A stretch of 64,000 nucleotides of DNA from Brevibacterium picturae. Lineage in GTDB: Bacteria > Actinomycetota > Actinomycetes > Actinomycetales > Brevibacteriaceae. The notes beneath the pieces are model-generated. The model was not told the DNA's origin and ran no database searches. It saw nothing but the letters and a program-made list of their open reading frames with translations. Positions 27,317 through 36,701 of this stretch are shown in pieces; position 1 is the first letter of the stretch, and each line of letters starts with the position of its first letter. Made by a program: the position numbers and the translations under genes. Location: contig NZ_LT629739.1 of assembly GCF_900105045.1 (NCBI RefSeq), positions 2,108,001 through 2,172,000 of the forward strand, in the 5' to 3' direction.

Positions 27317-28486
27317 ATGTCGCCAACACACGAGAGACAGCTCAAGGATCAGCCGCTGCCGGGGGACCGTCGGCGGTGGATCGAACTCCTCGACGCCCTC
27401 GACCTCGACCAGCTCACCGATCGATTCCTGTCCCGAGTTGTCACGGTCCCCGGCTACGATCCCGCCCCGATTCCCATCTCCGAGCTGAAGCGGACCGGAC
27501 ACGTCTCGTTCCAGTCACTCGTCGAGGGTCTGCGCGCCGGTGGCTTCGACGGCCGCGTCGCGGTGTCCACGGAGGTCGGTGTCTCCCGAGCTCGCGCAGG
27601 CATCCCACTCGAAGCACTGATGACAGCGATCCGGCACGACTTCAACGTCCTGTGGGAGGCTCTGACCAGGGTCGCGACGCAGGACGACGCGGAACTCGTC
27701 ATCCGGCACACCGGGATCGTGCTCTCCACCGTCGACGAATACGTCTCCCAGGTCCAGCAGGCCTACACGGCGGAGCAGCAGCGCATGCGCGAGGAGGAGT
27801 CCTCGGTCAGGCAGGGCCTCATTGCGGGGCTGTTCGACGATCTCAACCCGACGGACGAACGCCTGTCCACGATCGCCTCGGCGTTGGGGCTCGATCCGGA
27901 CGATCCGCTGCTCGTCGTGGCCGCACGCGGTGAGGACACCTCGGCGCTGCGGGTTCTCGTGTCCGACCATGAGCGCGCGGGCGGGACCATGTTCACGCAC
28001 CACCTCGGCGATGCCCTCGTCGCCTTCACTCGGTCATCCGAGCTCTCGGGCCCACGGTTGGAGACGACCGAACGTCGCCTCGCCGAGGTGCGGGTGGGCC
28101 TGGTCAATGCCGCCGGAATCGGGTCCCTGCGCAGGTCGGCGCTGACCGCCCGCGATCTGGCGCAGGTCCTCACCCGCGACGAGGTGGGGGCGATGACCTG
28201 GGAACGCGGGTGGGCCCGGTTGGCGGCTCAGGCGCTCAATGCGGCGGGGAACTCGATCGTCACCGATGTCGAACGGGCGCTCGCCGGCTGCGGTGCGGCC
28301 GAACGCGAGCGCCTCGTCGAGGCCGTGCACACCTACCTGCGCTCGGGCAGCATCGGGGCGAGTGCGGCCGAACTGTTCTGTCACCGCAATACCGTGGCCA
28401 ACCGCCTGCGTCGGTTCGCCGATCTGACCGGGGTGGACCCGATGCTTCCCGCCGAGGCGGCCCGGCTGGTCGTCGGCTGGGCGTAA
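27317..28486 (+). CDS. PucR/CdaR-type transcriptional regulator
   Basis: 389 aa. The C-terminal ~60 residues (VHTYLRSGSIGASAAELFCHRNTVANRLRR) are the PucR-type helix-turn-helix. The central part is a GGDEF-like degenerate region typical of the CdaR/PucR family, and the N-terminus is a helical sensor. It is divergent from the MHS transporter, ThDP enzyme and M20 hydrolase operon, the standard arrangement for a pathway-specific regulator. PucR of Bacillus controls purine catabolism, matching the ureide-hydrolase character of the operon. Two copies of gctgggggattcg follow about 5 bases after the stop. Confidence 0.88.
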   Translation: MSPTHERQLKDQPLPGDRRRWIELLDALDLDQLTDRFLSRVVTVPGYDPAPIPISELKRTGHVSFQSLVEGLRAGGFDGRVAVSTEVGVSRARAGIPLEALMTAIRHDFNVLWEALTRVATQDDAELVIRHTGIVLSTVDEYVSQVQQAYTAEQQRMREEESSVRQGLIAGLFDDLNPTDERLSTIASALGLDPDDPLLVVAARGEDTSALRVLVSDHERAGGTMFTHHLGDALVAFTRSSELSGPRLETTERRLAEVRVGLVNAAGIGSLRRSALTARDLAQVLTRDEVGAMTWERGWARLAAQALNAAGNSIVTDVERALAGCGAAERERLVEAVHTYLRSGSIGASAAELFCHRNTVANRLRRFADLTGVDPMLPAEAARLVVGWA

Positions 28487-28626
28487 GCTTTGCTGGGGGA
28501 TTCGCAACCGCTGGGGGATTCGTACCCGCTGGCCGGAGGTGCCTGCGTTGAGCATTTGTGCCCGGCCGGCTGCTCGTCGGGCGGCAAGCAGCCAAGCAGA
28601 GGCGTCAGCCATTGCCGGTTATTAGT

Positions 28627-30061
28627 GGCTCTTCGTAAAAGAGAGTGTAGATCGGTGATTCCAGGACACGGCGCGTCGCTGCGCGGATAGACGTCGAGGT
28701 CTTCCGATGATGGAAGTTCTCACACAGTCCATCCGAAAGACCTCGACGTGGCCAAGCCTACTTTCTCGACCCCTGACCTTACGACATTCTGCCGACTCGA
28801 CACCCTCGATCTGACCTGTATCGGCCAGCACATCACCGGGCACAAGGCCATCCTGGAATGCCGTCCAAACACTGCTGATGACTGGTGCCGACGGTGCGGT
28901 GGCCACGGGATCGTTCGCGATACCGTCGTCCGCCAGCTGGCCCACGAACCTTTCGGCCACCGACCAACCACGCTTCACATTCGCCTCCGCCGCTACAAAT
29001 GCGTCGAGTGCGGCCGCGTCTGGCGTCAAGACACCACAGCTGCGGCACCACCACGAGCGAAGATCTCTCGAACCGGCCTCGACTGGGCGCTGCGTGCCCT
29101 CGTCATCGATCACGACACCGTGTCCGTCATCGCTGCGAAACTCGCCGTGTCCTGGCACACCGCGAACTCTGCCGTCCTCGCCGAAGGTCAGCGGTTGTTG
29201 ATCAACGACCCGACCCGTTTCGACGGGGTCAGCGTCATTGGTGTCGACGAGCATGTATGGCGGCACACCCGGCGTGGTGACAAGTACGTCACCGTCATCA
29301 TCGACCTCACCCCGATCAGCGAGGGAACAGGCTCGGCACGTCTGCTCGACATGGTGGCTGGCCGTTCGAAGCAGGTGTTCAAACAAGGGTTGAAAGACCG
29401 ACCGAAAGAATGGCGTGAGGGCATCGACGTCGTCGCGATGGACGGATTCTCCGGCTTCAAAACAGCCTCAGCTGAGGAGCTGCCCGACGCTGTCGAAGTC
29501 ATGGACCCCTTCCACGTCGTCAAACTCGCCGGTGATGCCCTCGACGAGGTACGTCGCCGAGTTCAGCAGGAGACAACCGGCCATCGCGGACGAGCAAAGG
29601 ACCCGTTGTACCGGGCAAGAAGAACTCTTCACACGGGCAGCAGCTTACTCACGACCAAGCAGCAGGAAAGAATCGCGAACCTCTTCGCTGACCCGAACTT
29701 CACCGAAGTCGAAGTCACCTGGGCCGTCTACCAAGACATTGTCAGCGCTTACCGAACCACGTACCGCAAAGAGGGCAAGAGACTCTTGCAAACGGTCATC
29801 GACGCCCTGACAACGAATCTGCCATCCGAACTTGTCGAGCTCAAACGGTTAGGACGAACGTTGAAGCGTCGAGCTGCTGATGTGCTCGCATTCTTCACCC
29901 GACCGCGAACGTCGAACGGTCCCACTGAAGCGATCAACGGCAGACTCGAGCATCTACGCGGGTCCGCGCTGGGATTCCGCAACCTCACGCATTACATCGC
30001 GAGGTGTCTGCTCGAGTCCGGTGGCTTCAGACCGGTTCTACACTCTCAATTACGATGAGCC
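28627..30061 (+). mobile_element. ISL3-family element gamma, copy 1 (1435 bp)
   Basis: The terminal inverted repeats are ggctcttcgtaaaagagagt... at 28627 and the complement of ...actctcaattacgatgagcc ending at 30061. Length is 1435 bp, identical to gamma copy 2 (56409-57843). No 8-bp target duplication is found here (ttattagt versus cgatttcc). The right end abuts the middle of an IS1380 transposase, so flanks were rearranged or deleted after insertion. It marks the left border of the IS-rich island, right after the PucR gene. Confidence 0.88.
28748..30058 (+). CDS. ISL3-family transposase (gamma type)
   Basis: 436 aa from GTG 28748. The N-terminal zinc-ribbon-like region has CRRCGGHG and YKCVECGRVW. 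The DDE domain follows: SVIGVDEHVWRH, VAMDGFSGFKTA, VMDPFHVVKLAGDAL and, near the C-terminus, SNGPTEAINGRLEHLRG (Glu). Apparently intact, so it is the potentially active source of the mutated copy at 56530. Its stop lies at the right inverted repeat, as usual in this family. Confidence 0.92.
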   Translation: MAKPTFSTPDLTTFCRLDTLDLTCIGQHITGHKAILECRPNTADDWCRRCGGHGIVRDTVVRQLAHEPFGHRPTTLHIRLRRYKCVECGRVWRQDTTAAAPPRAKISRTGLDWALRALVIDHDTVSVIAAKLAVSWHTANSAVLAEGQRLLINDPTRFDGVSVIGVDEHVWRHTRRGDKYVTVIIDLTPISEGTGSARLLDMVAGRSKQVFKQGLKDRPKEWREGIDVVAMDGFSGFKTASAEELPDAVEVMDPFHVVKLAGDALDEVRRRVQQETTGHRGRAKDPLYRARRTLHTGSSLLTTKQQERIANLFADPNFTEVEVTWAVYQDIVSAYRTTYRKEGKRLLQTVIDALTTNLPSELVELKRLGRTLKRRAADVLAFFTRPRTSNGPTEAINGRLEHLRGSALGFRNLTHYIARCLLESGGFRPVLHSQLR

Positions 30062-30618
30062 CGATTTCCTACCCGCAAGCGATCTATGACGACGAGACCG
30101 GCCAATGGGTCTCTGACGCCGAAGTCGCCGAAGTGGGCTCGTTCACCGCGTTCGCGTCTCGTCCGAAGAATGAGCGAGTGAAGTGTCGACTGGTGGTGCG
30201 CAGAGTCAAGGTCAAACCCGACTCGCAGGAAGCACTGTTTGCCACGTGGCGGCATCACGCATTCATCACCAACAGTGACCTGTCGACGGTGGAGGCTGAT
30301 CGGCGGCATCGCGGTCACGCGATCGTCGAGCAAGTCATCGCTGAACTCAAGCAGGGACCGTTGGCGCATATGCCGTCGGGGAAGTTTGTGGCCAACCAGG
30401 CCTGGCTCGCCTACGCCGTCATCGCGTTCAATCTTGCTCGGGCTGCCGCCCGAGCCGCGGGGATGGGAATGGTGCGAATGCAGACTCTGCTGAGAAAGAT
30501 TATTGCGATTCCGGCACGGCTGGCCAGCACAGGACGGAAGCTGATTATTCATCTCCCGAGATCGTGGCCATGGCAGGCCCAGTGGTCGCGGTTATGGGCG
30601 ACGGCATCGAGTCCGTAA
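30062..30618 (+). pseudogene. IS1380-family transposase, C-terminal fragment
   Basis: Starting exactly at the right end of the ISL3 gamma copy, the frame continues as YPQAIYDDETGQWVSDAEVAEV and ends with PRSWPWQAQWSRLW. It aligns with the C-terminal ~185 residues of the fuller IS1380 transposase at 32269-33756 (YPEAIYDEDSGAWISKAEVAEI...PRAWPWATEFSRLW). The N-terminal two-thirds is missing, including the first two catalytic Asp. It is therefore dead. Divergence from 32269-33756 shows it is a different IS1380 isoform. Confidence 0.85.
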
Positions 30619-30939
30619 GCAGGAGTTGAGACCATGCACGAGTCGCCCTGCAGGGCCCGATGAGGAAACAGTCAGTGGAAGTACCAGACGAGTGGGCTGG
30701 TCCTTTGCCATGCCCGCTGACGACCACACATCAACTACATTGACAGTGCTGCGCCAGGAAGCCCCGGACGGTGGATCAAGGCTAAGCACAAGTCAAAATT
30801 TTCGTGAGACGTTATCACGCCTTTCGTTACCGCGGAATTCAAACATTGTTCATCCGTGATTCACAACGCACCGAAGCCACGACAAGGCCACATATAAATA
30901 CAATCCTAATTAAACTATTGAAATTCGCCGCCGTTAAGC
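30619..30939. other. IS1380 right end and AT-rich remnant before the alpha element
   Basis: The first ~160 bases are the 3' tail of the broken IS1380, ending with cggtggatcaagg near 30769-30781. The same end sequence closes the other IS1380 copy near 33915-33927. The rest (about 30783-30939) is AT-rich and non-coding, similar in composition to the catabolic genes from 39.1 kb. It is a plausible scrap of the same foreign DNA. Confidence 0.55.
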
Positions 30940-32339
30940 GGCTCTTCATAAATAGGGCTGTAGGAGCCTGTCCATTCCACCGGCATGGAGTAACGACCGA
31001 ATGAGGTAGTTGCTCCGGTTGCGGAACCCCAACGCGATACCGCGCAGATGCTCCAGCCTTCCATTCAACGCCTCAGTAGGCCCATTCGAGGTTCCCGGAT
31101 GATCAAAATACGCCAGAATATCGGCCCGCCTGCGCTGGAAAGTCGTCCGCAGGCTGCGTAGCTCCTTCAGCTCATCCGGGATCGTTGATGCCAGTGTGTC
31201 GATGAGCTTGGCCATGACCGCCTTGCCCTTCTTCGGCGAGGCGGCATAGGCCTTGATCGTGTCTTGGTAGAACTGCCAACACACCACCAAAGCAGCATGG
31301 TTGTCAGCGGCGAAGACACTGTTGAGCCGGTGTTTCTGCTTGTCAGTCAGGAGCCCAACCCTGGTGCGGATCGTTTTTCGAATCCCGTACAGATCATCAC
31401 CAGTCCGGCCCCGACGTCCATGGATCTCGGTCTGCAGCCGCCTCCTGGTCTCATCAAGTTTCGTTCCGACAAGAGCGACAACATGGAACGGGTCCATGAC
31501 CGTCGTGGCTTCCGGCAGGGCGTCGGTGGCGGCTTTCTTGTAGCCGGCGAAGGCATCCATCGCGACGTGCTCGATACCATTTTGGAAGTCATCGGGTTGG
31601 CTTCGCAGCCAGTCGCCGAAGGCCTCAGCCGAGCGGCCGGGGACGATGTCGAGCAAACGTGCCGGCTGGGACGTGAGATCAACGATGACAGTCACCCACC
31701 GGTCGACGCCGCGATGGGACCAGCAGTGCTCATCGACGCCGATCGTGGACACACCATCAAGCCGGGAGGCATCGGCGATGAGGAGCTTGCGGCCGAGGTC
31801 GAGGACCGCAGTACAGACGGTGTTCCACGAGGTGGCAAGGTTCTTCGCGATGACGTGGATGCTCATCTTGTCGATGACGACCGACTTCAGCGCCCATAAA
31901 CGGGCAGTACGGGACAGCTTCGACCGGCCCACACAGGCCCGCGTCGGCGTTTGGGACCACCGTTGGTGGCAGCTGGAGCAGGTGAAGGTCCGGATACGAA
32001 TAGCCAGCGTCACCGATGTCAGCCCGATGGGTGGATGGATGAGTTTGCGGATCCTCGTTGCCCGCACGAGTCCGCGCTGCTGGCAGTCGGGGCAGGAATC
32101 GTCTTGGCTGGTGAGCAGGCACAGCACAGTCAGGTGCCTGCCGGTGTGGTGTTGTCCGATCGCGGTGAGCCCGAGACCAGTCAGGGAGAGTGTGGTGTCG
32201 AGGCAGGGCGGGGTAAAGTTGTACACGAGGGGCCTTGGGTCGTGATGGAGTCTTGAATACCTACATCATTGCATCCAAGGTCCCGTACTCTTTCGCCCCG
32301 CGGTCAAGGTCCTCTGCACCGCCCTATTTATGAAGAGCC
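30940..32339 (-). mobile_element. ISL3-family element alpha, copy 1 (1400 bp)
   Basis: Inverted repeats: ggctcttcataaatagggct at 30940 and, at the other end, gccctatttatgaagagcc ending at 32339 (nearly perfect, about 19 of 20). A second copy in the opposite orientation is at 57954-60759 (1400 bp once its own insertion and duplication are removed). No 8-bp target duplication is visible. The element interrupts the extreme 5' end of an IS1380 transposase gene. Confidence 0.9.
30946..32226 (-). CDS. ISL3-family transposase (alpha type)
   Basis: 426 aa, GTG start at 32226 (MYNFTPPCLDTTLSL). Zinc-finger cysteines CPDCQQRG and CSSCHQRW, then DDE motifs: TIGVDEHCWSH, VAMDAFAGYKKA, TVMDPFHVVALVG and NGPTEALNGRLEHLRG. 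No disruption is visible, so this is a potentially active copy. It is identical in sequence to the interrupted copy at 58067-60753. It serves as the reference that reveals the frameshift in the related beta-type transposases. Confidence 0.92.
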   Translation of the reverse strand: MYNFTPPCLDTTLSLTGLGLTAIGQHHTGRHLTVLCLLTSQDDSCPDCQQRGLVRATRIRKLIHPPIGLTSVTLAIRIRTFTCSSCHQRWSQTPTRACVGRSKLSRTARLWALKSVVIDKMSIHVIAKNLATSWNTVCTAVLDLGRKLLIADASRLDGVSTIGVDEHCWSHRGVDRWVTVIVDLTSQPARLLDIVPGRSAEAFGDWLRSQPDDFQNGIEHVAMDAFAGYKKAATDALPEATTVMDPFHVVALVGTKLDETRRRLQTEIHGRRGRTGDDLYGIRKTIRTRVGLLTDKQKHRLNSVFAADNHAALVVCWQFYQDTIKAYAASPKKGKAVMAKLIDTLASTIPDELKELRSLRTTFQRRRADILAYFDHPGTSNGPTEALNGRLEHLRGIALGFRNRSNYLIRSLLHAGGMDRLLQPYL

Positions 32340-33756
32340 GCTATTCAACCACACACCCACGGCTGTGTCCCATTCCTTCGACGATGAGAACCTCACCGCG
32401 ACCACCGGGCTGGTTCCGATCATGGCACTGGCCCAGAAGGCCGGCCTGCCAGTCCTCGCCGAAGACCGTCTGACCGTGACCACCACCGGGGCTGACAAAG
32501 GCGCGAACCCGGCACCGAAACTGGCCACACTGGTTGCAGGAATGGCTGCCGGGGCCGACTCGATCGATGACATGAACATCCTCCGCCACGGCGGCATGAA
32601 GCATCTCTTCGACCGCGTTTACGCCCCTTCGACTCTGGGCTCGTTTCTCCGCTCGTTCACCTTCGGCCATGTCAGACAACTCGACGCGATCTCCTCCCGT
32701 TTCCTGTCCAACCTCAACGAGCACACACCGCTGCTGCCAGCCAGCGAAGACACTGAACAAGCGATGGTGTTCGTCGATGTCGACGACACCGTCATCGACG
32801 TTCACTCCGCGTCGAAGCAGGGAGCCGGGTTCGGCTACCAAGGCAGTCGCGGACTCAACGCACTATTGGCGACCGCATCGACTGCCAGTTCCGGCCAAAT
32901 CATCGTCGGTCAACGCTTGCGCAAAGGCTCAACCTCCTCAGCCCGAGGTGCTGACAAATTCGTCTCCGACGCTCTGGCCACCACAACCCGAATCAACTCT
33001 GGCACTTCGGTATTGGTGCGCGCTGATTCGGCATACTACTCATCAGGCGTAGTCAAAGCCGCCCACGACAACAGGGCCGATGTGTCGATCACCGTGCGCA
33101 TGGACAAAAGAGTCAAAGCAGCGATCGGAATGATCAACGATGAATCCTGGACCGGCATCGAATACCCCGAAGCGATCTACGACGAAGATTCCGGGGCCTG
33201 GATTTCGAAGGCCGAAGTCGCTGAGATCCCGTTCACCGCGTTCACCTCAAAGAAGAAAGCGCTGCAGGCTACGGGCCGTCTTGTGGTCCGCCGCATCCCG
33301 GAACTGGGCGAAACCAAACGCGCTGCCGGACAAGACGCTTTGTTCGATCTATTCCGGTACCACGCGTTCTTCACTACCGTCGATCAGGATCGTTTCGACA
33401 CTGTCGCCGCTGATCAAATCCATCGCAGACACGCGATTATCGAGCAGATCAATGCGGAGCTGAAGAATGGTGCCCTGGCGCATATGCCCTCCAGGGTGTT
33501 CAACGCTAACGCCGCCTGGCTCACGATCGCAGCGATCACTCACAACTTACTGCGCACTGTTGCCGGAATTGTCGGCGGGCGAATGAGCAAAGCACGCGCC
33601 CAGACGCTGCGAACACGCATCATCGGTATCCCGGCCCGGATCGCTCACCGGGCCAGGAAACTGATCCTGCATCTGCCGAGAGCCTGGCCGTGGGCGACGG
33701 AGTTCTCACGACTCTGGCAATCGGCGTTGGGACCACCCCGGACAGTGTCGACCTGA
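32269..33756 (+). CDS. IS1380-family transposase with 5' end replaced by an ISL3 terminus
   Basis: From about 32341 the frame encodes a nearly complete IS1380 transposase: NHTPTAVSHSFDDENL, MVFVDVDDTVIDVHSASKQG (Asp), VLVRADSAYYSSGVVKAA (Asp), RHAIIEQINAELKNG (Glu) and PRAWPWATEFSRLW at the end. Only the native start and a few residues are lost. The open frame continues upstream into the alpha element to a TTG at 32269, so the ISL3 end could provide a new start and ~24 foreign residues. Whether that is translated is unknown. The IS1380 right end is near 33927 (cggtggatcaagg). Confidence 0.7.
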   Translation: MHPRSRTLSPRGQGPLHRPIYEEPLFNHTPTAVSHSFDDENLTATTGLVPIMALAQKAGLPVLAEDRLTVTTTGADKGANPAPKLATLVAGMAAGADSIDDMNILRHGGMKHLFDRVYAPSTLGSFLRSFTFGHVRQLDAISSRFLSNLNEHTPLLPASEDTEQAMVFVDVDDTVIDVHSASKQGAGFGYQGSRGLNALLATASTASSGQIIVGQRLRKGSTSSARGADKFVSDALATTTRINSGTSVLVRADSAYYSSGVVKAAHDNRADVSITVRMDKRVKAAIGMINDESWTGIEYPEAIYDEDSGAWISKAEVAEIPFTAFTSKKKALQATGRLVVRRIPELGETKRAAGQDALFDLFRYHAFFTTVDQDRFDTVAADQIHRRHAIIEQINAELKNGALAHMPSRVFNANAAWLTIAAITHNLLRTVAGIVGGRMSKARAQTLRTRIIGIPARIAHRARKLILHLPRAWPWATEFSRLWQSALGPPRTVST

Positions 33757-33974
33757 CCAATTCGCCCTTTGGAAGAGGGCCCGAGACCGGAGTTATGGAG
33801 GAGCCTCCGGGAAGCTCAGTGTGGAAAAGACCGGTGAGAGACCGGGACACTACCTCCTGCCCACTCATCGCGTCCGAGCTCAAATTCGACTGAGCCCCCG
33901 GACATCAAGCAGATCGGTGGATCAAGGTTTAATGGAGACCAAGCCACGAATCCCGAAAGGACCAAACAACAACC

Positions 33975-34286
33975 ATGGCGACCTCCAAATATCCCGACGA
34001 GCTCCGCGACCGAGCCACCCGCCTTGCCCTCGACGCCCGCCGCGACGCCGACACCCGCAACGGGGCCATTGCGCGCATCGCTGAACAGACTGGCGTCGGA
34101 AAGGAAGCCCTGCGTACCTGGGTCCGCAAGGCCGAAGCCGCCGACATTCCGCCAGAGCGCGAAGACGCTGAAGGCCGGATCCGCCGGCTGGAGAAGGAGA
34201 ACCGTGAGCTGCGCCGCTCCAACGAAATCCTCAAAGCTGCAACAGCGTTTTTCGGCAAAGCGGAGTTCGACCGCCTACAGAAGTGA
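33975..34286 (+). CDS. IS3-family transposase OrfA
   Basis: 103 aa with an N-terminal HTH (NGAIARIAEQTGVGKEALRTWVRKAE) and a leucine-zipper-like coiled coil at the C-terminus (IRRLEKENRELRRSNEILKAA), the standard OrfA layout. Its stop overlaps the start of OrfB by four bases (GTGA). In IS3 elements OrfAB is usually made by -1 frameshifting near this overlap. The left end of the element could not be found; IS1380 sequence lies about 45 bases upstream. Confidence 0.88.
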   Translation: MATSKYPDELRDRATRLALDARRDADTRNGAIARIAEQTGVGKEALRTWVRKAEAADIPPEREDAEGRIRRLEKENRELRRSNEILKAATAFFGKAEFDRLQK

Positions 34287-34906
34287 TCGTCGCGTTCTGC
34301 GATGAGCACCGGCAACGGTGGGGACTCGAACCGATCGTCCAGGTCCTCAAACACGATCTGGGACTGCCGATCGCCCCATCGTCGTACTATGCGTTCAAAC
34401 AGCGCCCCATCAGCGCTCGCGCTGCCCGCGACGCTGTCCTGAAAGAGAGAATCATGACCATTCACGCCCATCCGAGGAAACGCGTGTACGGAATTCGTAA
34501 GATCCACGCCGAGCTGAACCGCACCTTCGACCCAGTGGCCCGATGCACCGTCGAGAGACTGTGCCAGGAACTCGGTGTCCGCGGTCTCGTCCGCGGAAAG
34601 TACCCGCGCACGACACGGCCCGCACCGGAAACGAAGAGACCGTCTGACCTCGTGAAACGAAACTTCACTGCAGTTGCGCCGAACCAGTTGTGGGTCGCCG
34701 ATCTCACCTACGTGCCCACGGATTCCGGGTTCGTTTACGTCGCATTCGTCCTCGATGTGTTCTCCCGGATGATCGTGGGGTGGAAGGCATCGTCGAGGAT
34801 GTTCACCGACCTGGCTCTTGACGCTCTGAACATGGGTATATTCGCACGTCAACGGGCTGGTCAAGGTGTTGAAGGACTCACCCACCATTCGGACCGCGGG
34901 GTTCAA

Positions 34907-36357
34907 GGCGGATTCAATCGGTGGTTGCAACACCGGTACTTTCAATCGATTCTAGCTGCTCGGCAAAGACTTCGGCTGGGGTTTTCCAACCGAGGACTTT
35001 CCGTGGCCGATTGTTCAGCGAGTAAGCGACAGCCTCGAGCTCTTGGGCTTCCCACCTCGACAGGTCTGTGCCTTTCGGGAAGTATTGCCGCAGCACTCCG
35101 TTTGTGTTTTCATTCGTCGGTCTCTGCCACGGCGAATGCGGATCCGCGAAGAACACTTTCGTGCCGGTATCGACCGCGAACCGAGCATGGTCTGATAGCT
35201 CCTTGCCCCGGTCCCACGTGATCGTCTTCCGCAACTGCTGCGGCAGGCACGTCATCGACTTCGTCAACGCTGTCGCCATCGCCTGGGCCCCATACCCGGC
35301 TAGTGCCGGCCCGTTCTTGATCCGTGGTTGTTGTCCGTACCCGTCGAGCCTGGGTAGGTGCACCAGCAGCGTCGAGCGCGACTTGCGCTCGACGAGCGTG
35401 CCGATGGCCGAACGGTTCGTGCCGATGATGAGGTCACCCTCCCAATGCCCAGGCACAGCCCTGTCAGCGGCCTCGGCCGGCCGCTGGGAAATGACCACAT
35501 CAGCGGTGACATGCCCCTGAGGTTTGCTCTGGGCCCTGGCTCTGGGTTTACGCAGAGACCTCCCGGTCCTCAACGCAGCGACGAGCTCTCGCTTGAGTGC
35601 GCCGCGGCCCTCGATGTAGAGCGCCTGGTAGATCGCTTCGTGACTGATTCGCATAGCACCATCATCGGGGAACTCGAGCTTCAACCGTTGCGAGATCTGT
35701 TCCGGACTCCACGCGATCGACCAAGCCCGGTCTCCACGATGGGGCTTGTTCCGGCCCTTCCAAGCCGCGACCGCCGGCCCGGCAACCACGGTACCGTCTG
35801 GTAGACACACATGACCATCGAGATGCTCCTGAACATAGGCGCGCAATCGGGGGTTCTTCACCAGCTTTGCGGTCTTCGGTCGACGCGCCATCAGCTCAGA
35901 CTTCCACTGCGCGACGGATGCCCGATAGTGTAGCTTCCCGGCCCGAGTTGCTGCATTGCGGCGCAGTTCGCGCGAGACTGTCGAGGCGTCACGGCCGAGT
36001 CTCCTCGCGATCTCGCGAACACCTACGTTCTGAGTACGTAGCAACGCGATTTCCTCGCGCTCAACGAAGGACAGATACCGGCCACCGGGCTCGACGAGTG
36101 TGATCGTTGCCATACCACCACCTTGGCGGAACCACCGCGCCCCGACAGCCTGCGACACTCCAACCGCGGCACCAGCATCCTCTGAGGAGGCACCGATTGC
36201 GACCTCTTTCCAGAACTGGCGCTCGACACTGCGCCTGCTCTTCGGGGCTCCTGGTGAGATCATCGGGTTCCTGCCTGTCAGCCCCTTCAGCCACCCTGCT
36301 GGTCGTCCCATGGTCGTCCTTTCTCTCAAAGTGTTGCAACGACCAGTTGAATCCGCC
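34907..36357 (-). mobile_element. IS30-family element 1 (1451 bp) inside IS3 orfB
   Basis: Inverted repeats ggcggattcaatcggtggtt at the left and ...ccagttgaatccgcc at the right match over ~27 bp with few differences, including gttgcaacac. The target duplication is CAA (34904-34906 and 36358-36360), in the 2-3 bp range usual for IS30. The interrupted gene reads through when the element is removed, which fixes both ends. Confidence 0.92.
34914..36311 (-). CDS. IS30-family transposase (element 1)
   Basis: About 465 aa from ATG 36311 (MGRPAGWLKGLTGRNP, preceded by aaggac). Two HTH regions: RSVERQFWKEVAIGASSEDA near the start and LSFVEREEIALLRTQNVGVR with REIARRLGRDASTVSRELRR. The DDE core includes PGHWEGDLIIGTNR, TWDRGKELSDH and HSPWQRPTNENTNGVLRQYF (Glu in the NEN motif). 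Full length and apparently functional. It belongs to the same family as 48033-49250 but is clearly a different isoform. Confidence 0.92.
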   Translation of the reverse strand: MGRPAGWLKGLTGRNPMISPGAPKSRRSVERQFWKEVAIGASSEDAGAAVGVSQAVGARWFRQGGGMATITLVEPGGRYLSFVEREEIALLRTQNVGVREIARRLGRDASTVSRELRRNAATRAGKLHYRASVAQWKSELMARRPKTAKLVKNPRLRAYVQEHLDGHVCLPDGTVVAGPAVAAWKGRNKPHRGDRAWSIAWSPEQISQRLKLEFPDDGAMRISHEAIYQALYIEGRGALKRELVAALRTGRSLRKPRARAQSKPQGHVTADVVISQRPAEAADRAVPGHWEGDLIIGTNRSAIGTLVERKSRSTLLVHLPRLDGYGQQPRIKNGPALAGYGAQAMATALTKSMTCLPQQLRKTITWDRGKELSDHARFAVDTGTKVFFADPHSPWQRPTNENTNGVLRQYFPKGTDLSRWEAQELEAVAYSLNNRPRKVLGWKTPAEVFAEQLESIESTGVATTD

Positions 36358-36701
36358 CAATATCGTGCGGTGCGCTACGCGAAGGCTCTTGAGGAGGCTG
36401 GTGCGGTAGCGTCGGTCGGGTCCAAGGGCGATTCTTACGATAATGCGATGGCTGAGGCGCTGAACTCCTTGTACAAGGCTGAGCTCGTCTTCCTCGAGGG
36501 GCCGTTCGCGGGCCTCGACGATGTTGAGGTCGCGACCGCCCAGTGGGTGCACTGGTTCAACACGGAGCGCCTGCATTCGATGCTGGGGTACCGTACTCCG
36601 GCCGAGGTTGAAGCCGAGTACTTCGAGGACAACGAAGTGCTTGCCGATGCTGCCTGATCACTGAACGACCGTTCATCCTCCACAAAAACCGGGACTTGAC
36701 A

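Larger units (their letters stand above)
34283..36657 (+). pseudogene. IS3-family transposase OrfB, interrupted by an IS30 element
   Basis: The frame runs from GTG 34283 (VAFCDEHRQRWG) through LWVADLTYVPT (first Asp) to HHSDRGVQ (second Asp). It is then interrupted by the IS30 at 34907-36357 and resumes at 36361 with YRAVRYAKALEEAG, SYDNAMAEALNSLYKAEL (catalytic Glu) and LGYRTPAEV. Removing the IS and one copy of its CAA duplication joins Q and Y codons in frame and gives a 306-aa OrfB of normal length. The gene was therefore intact until the IS30 arrived. A right IS3 end is plausible near 36701. Confidence 0.9.
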
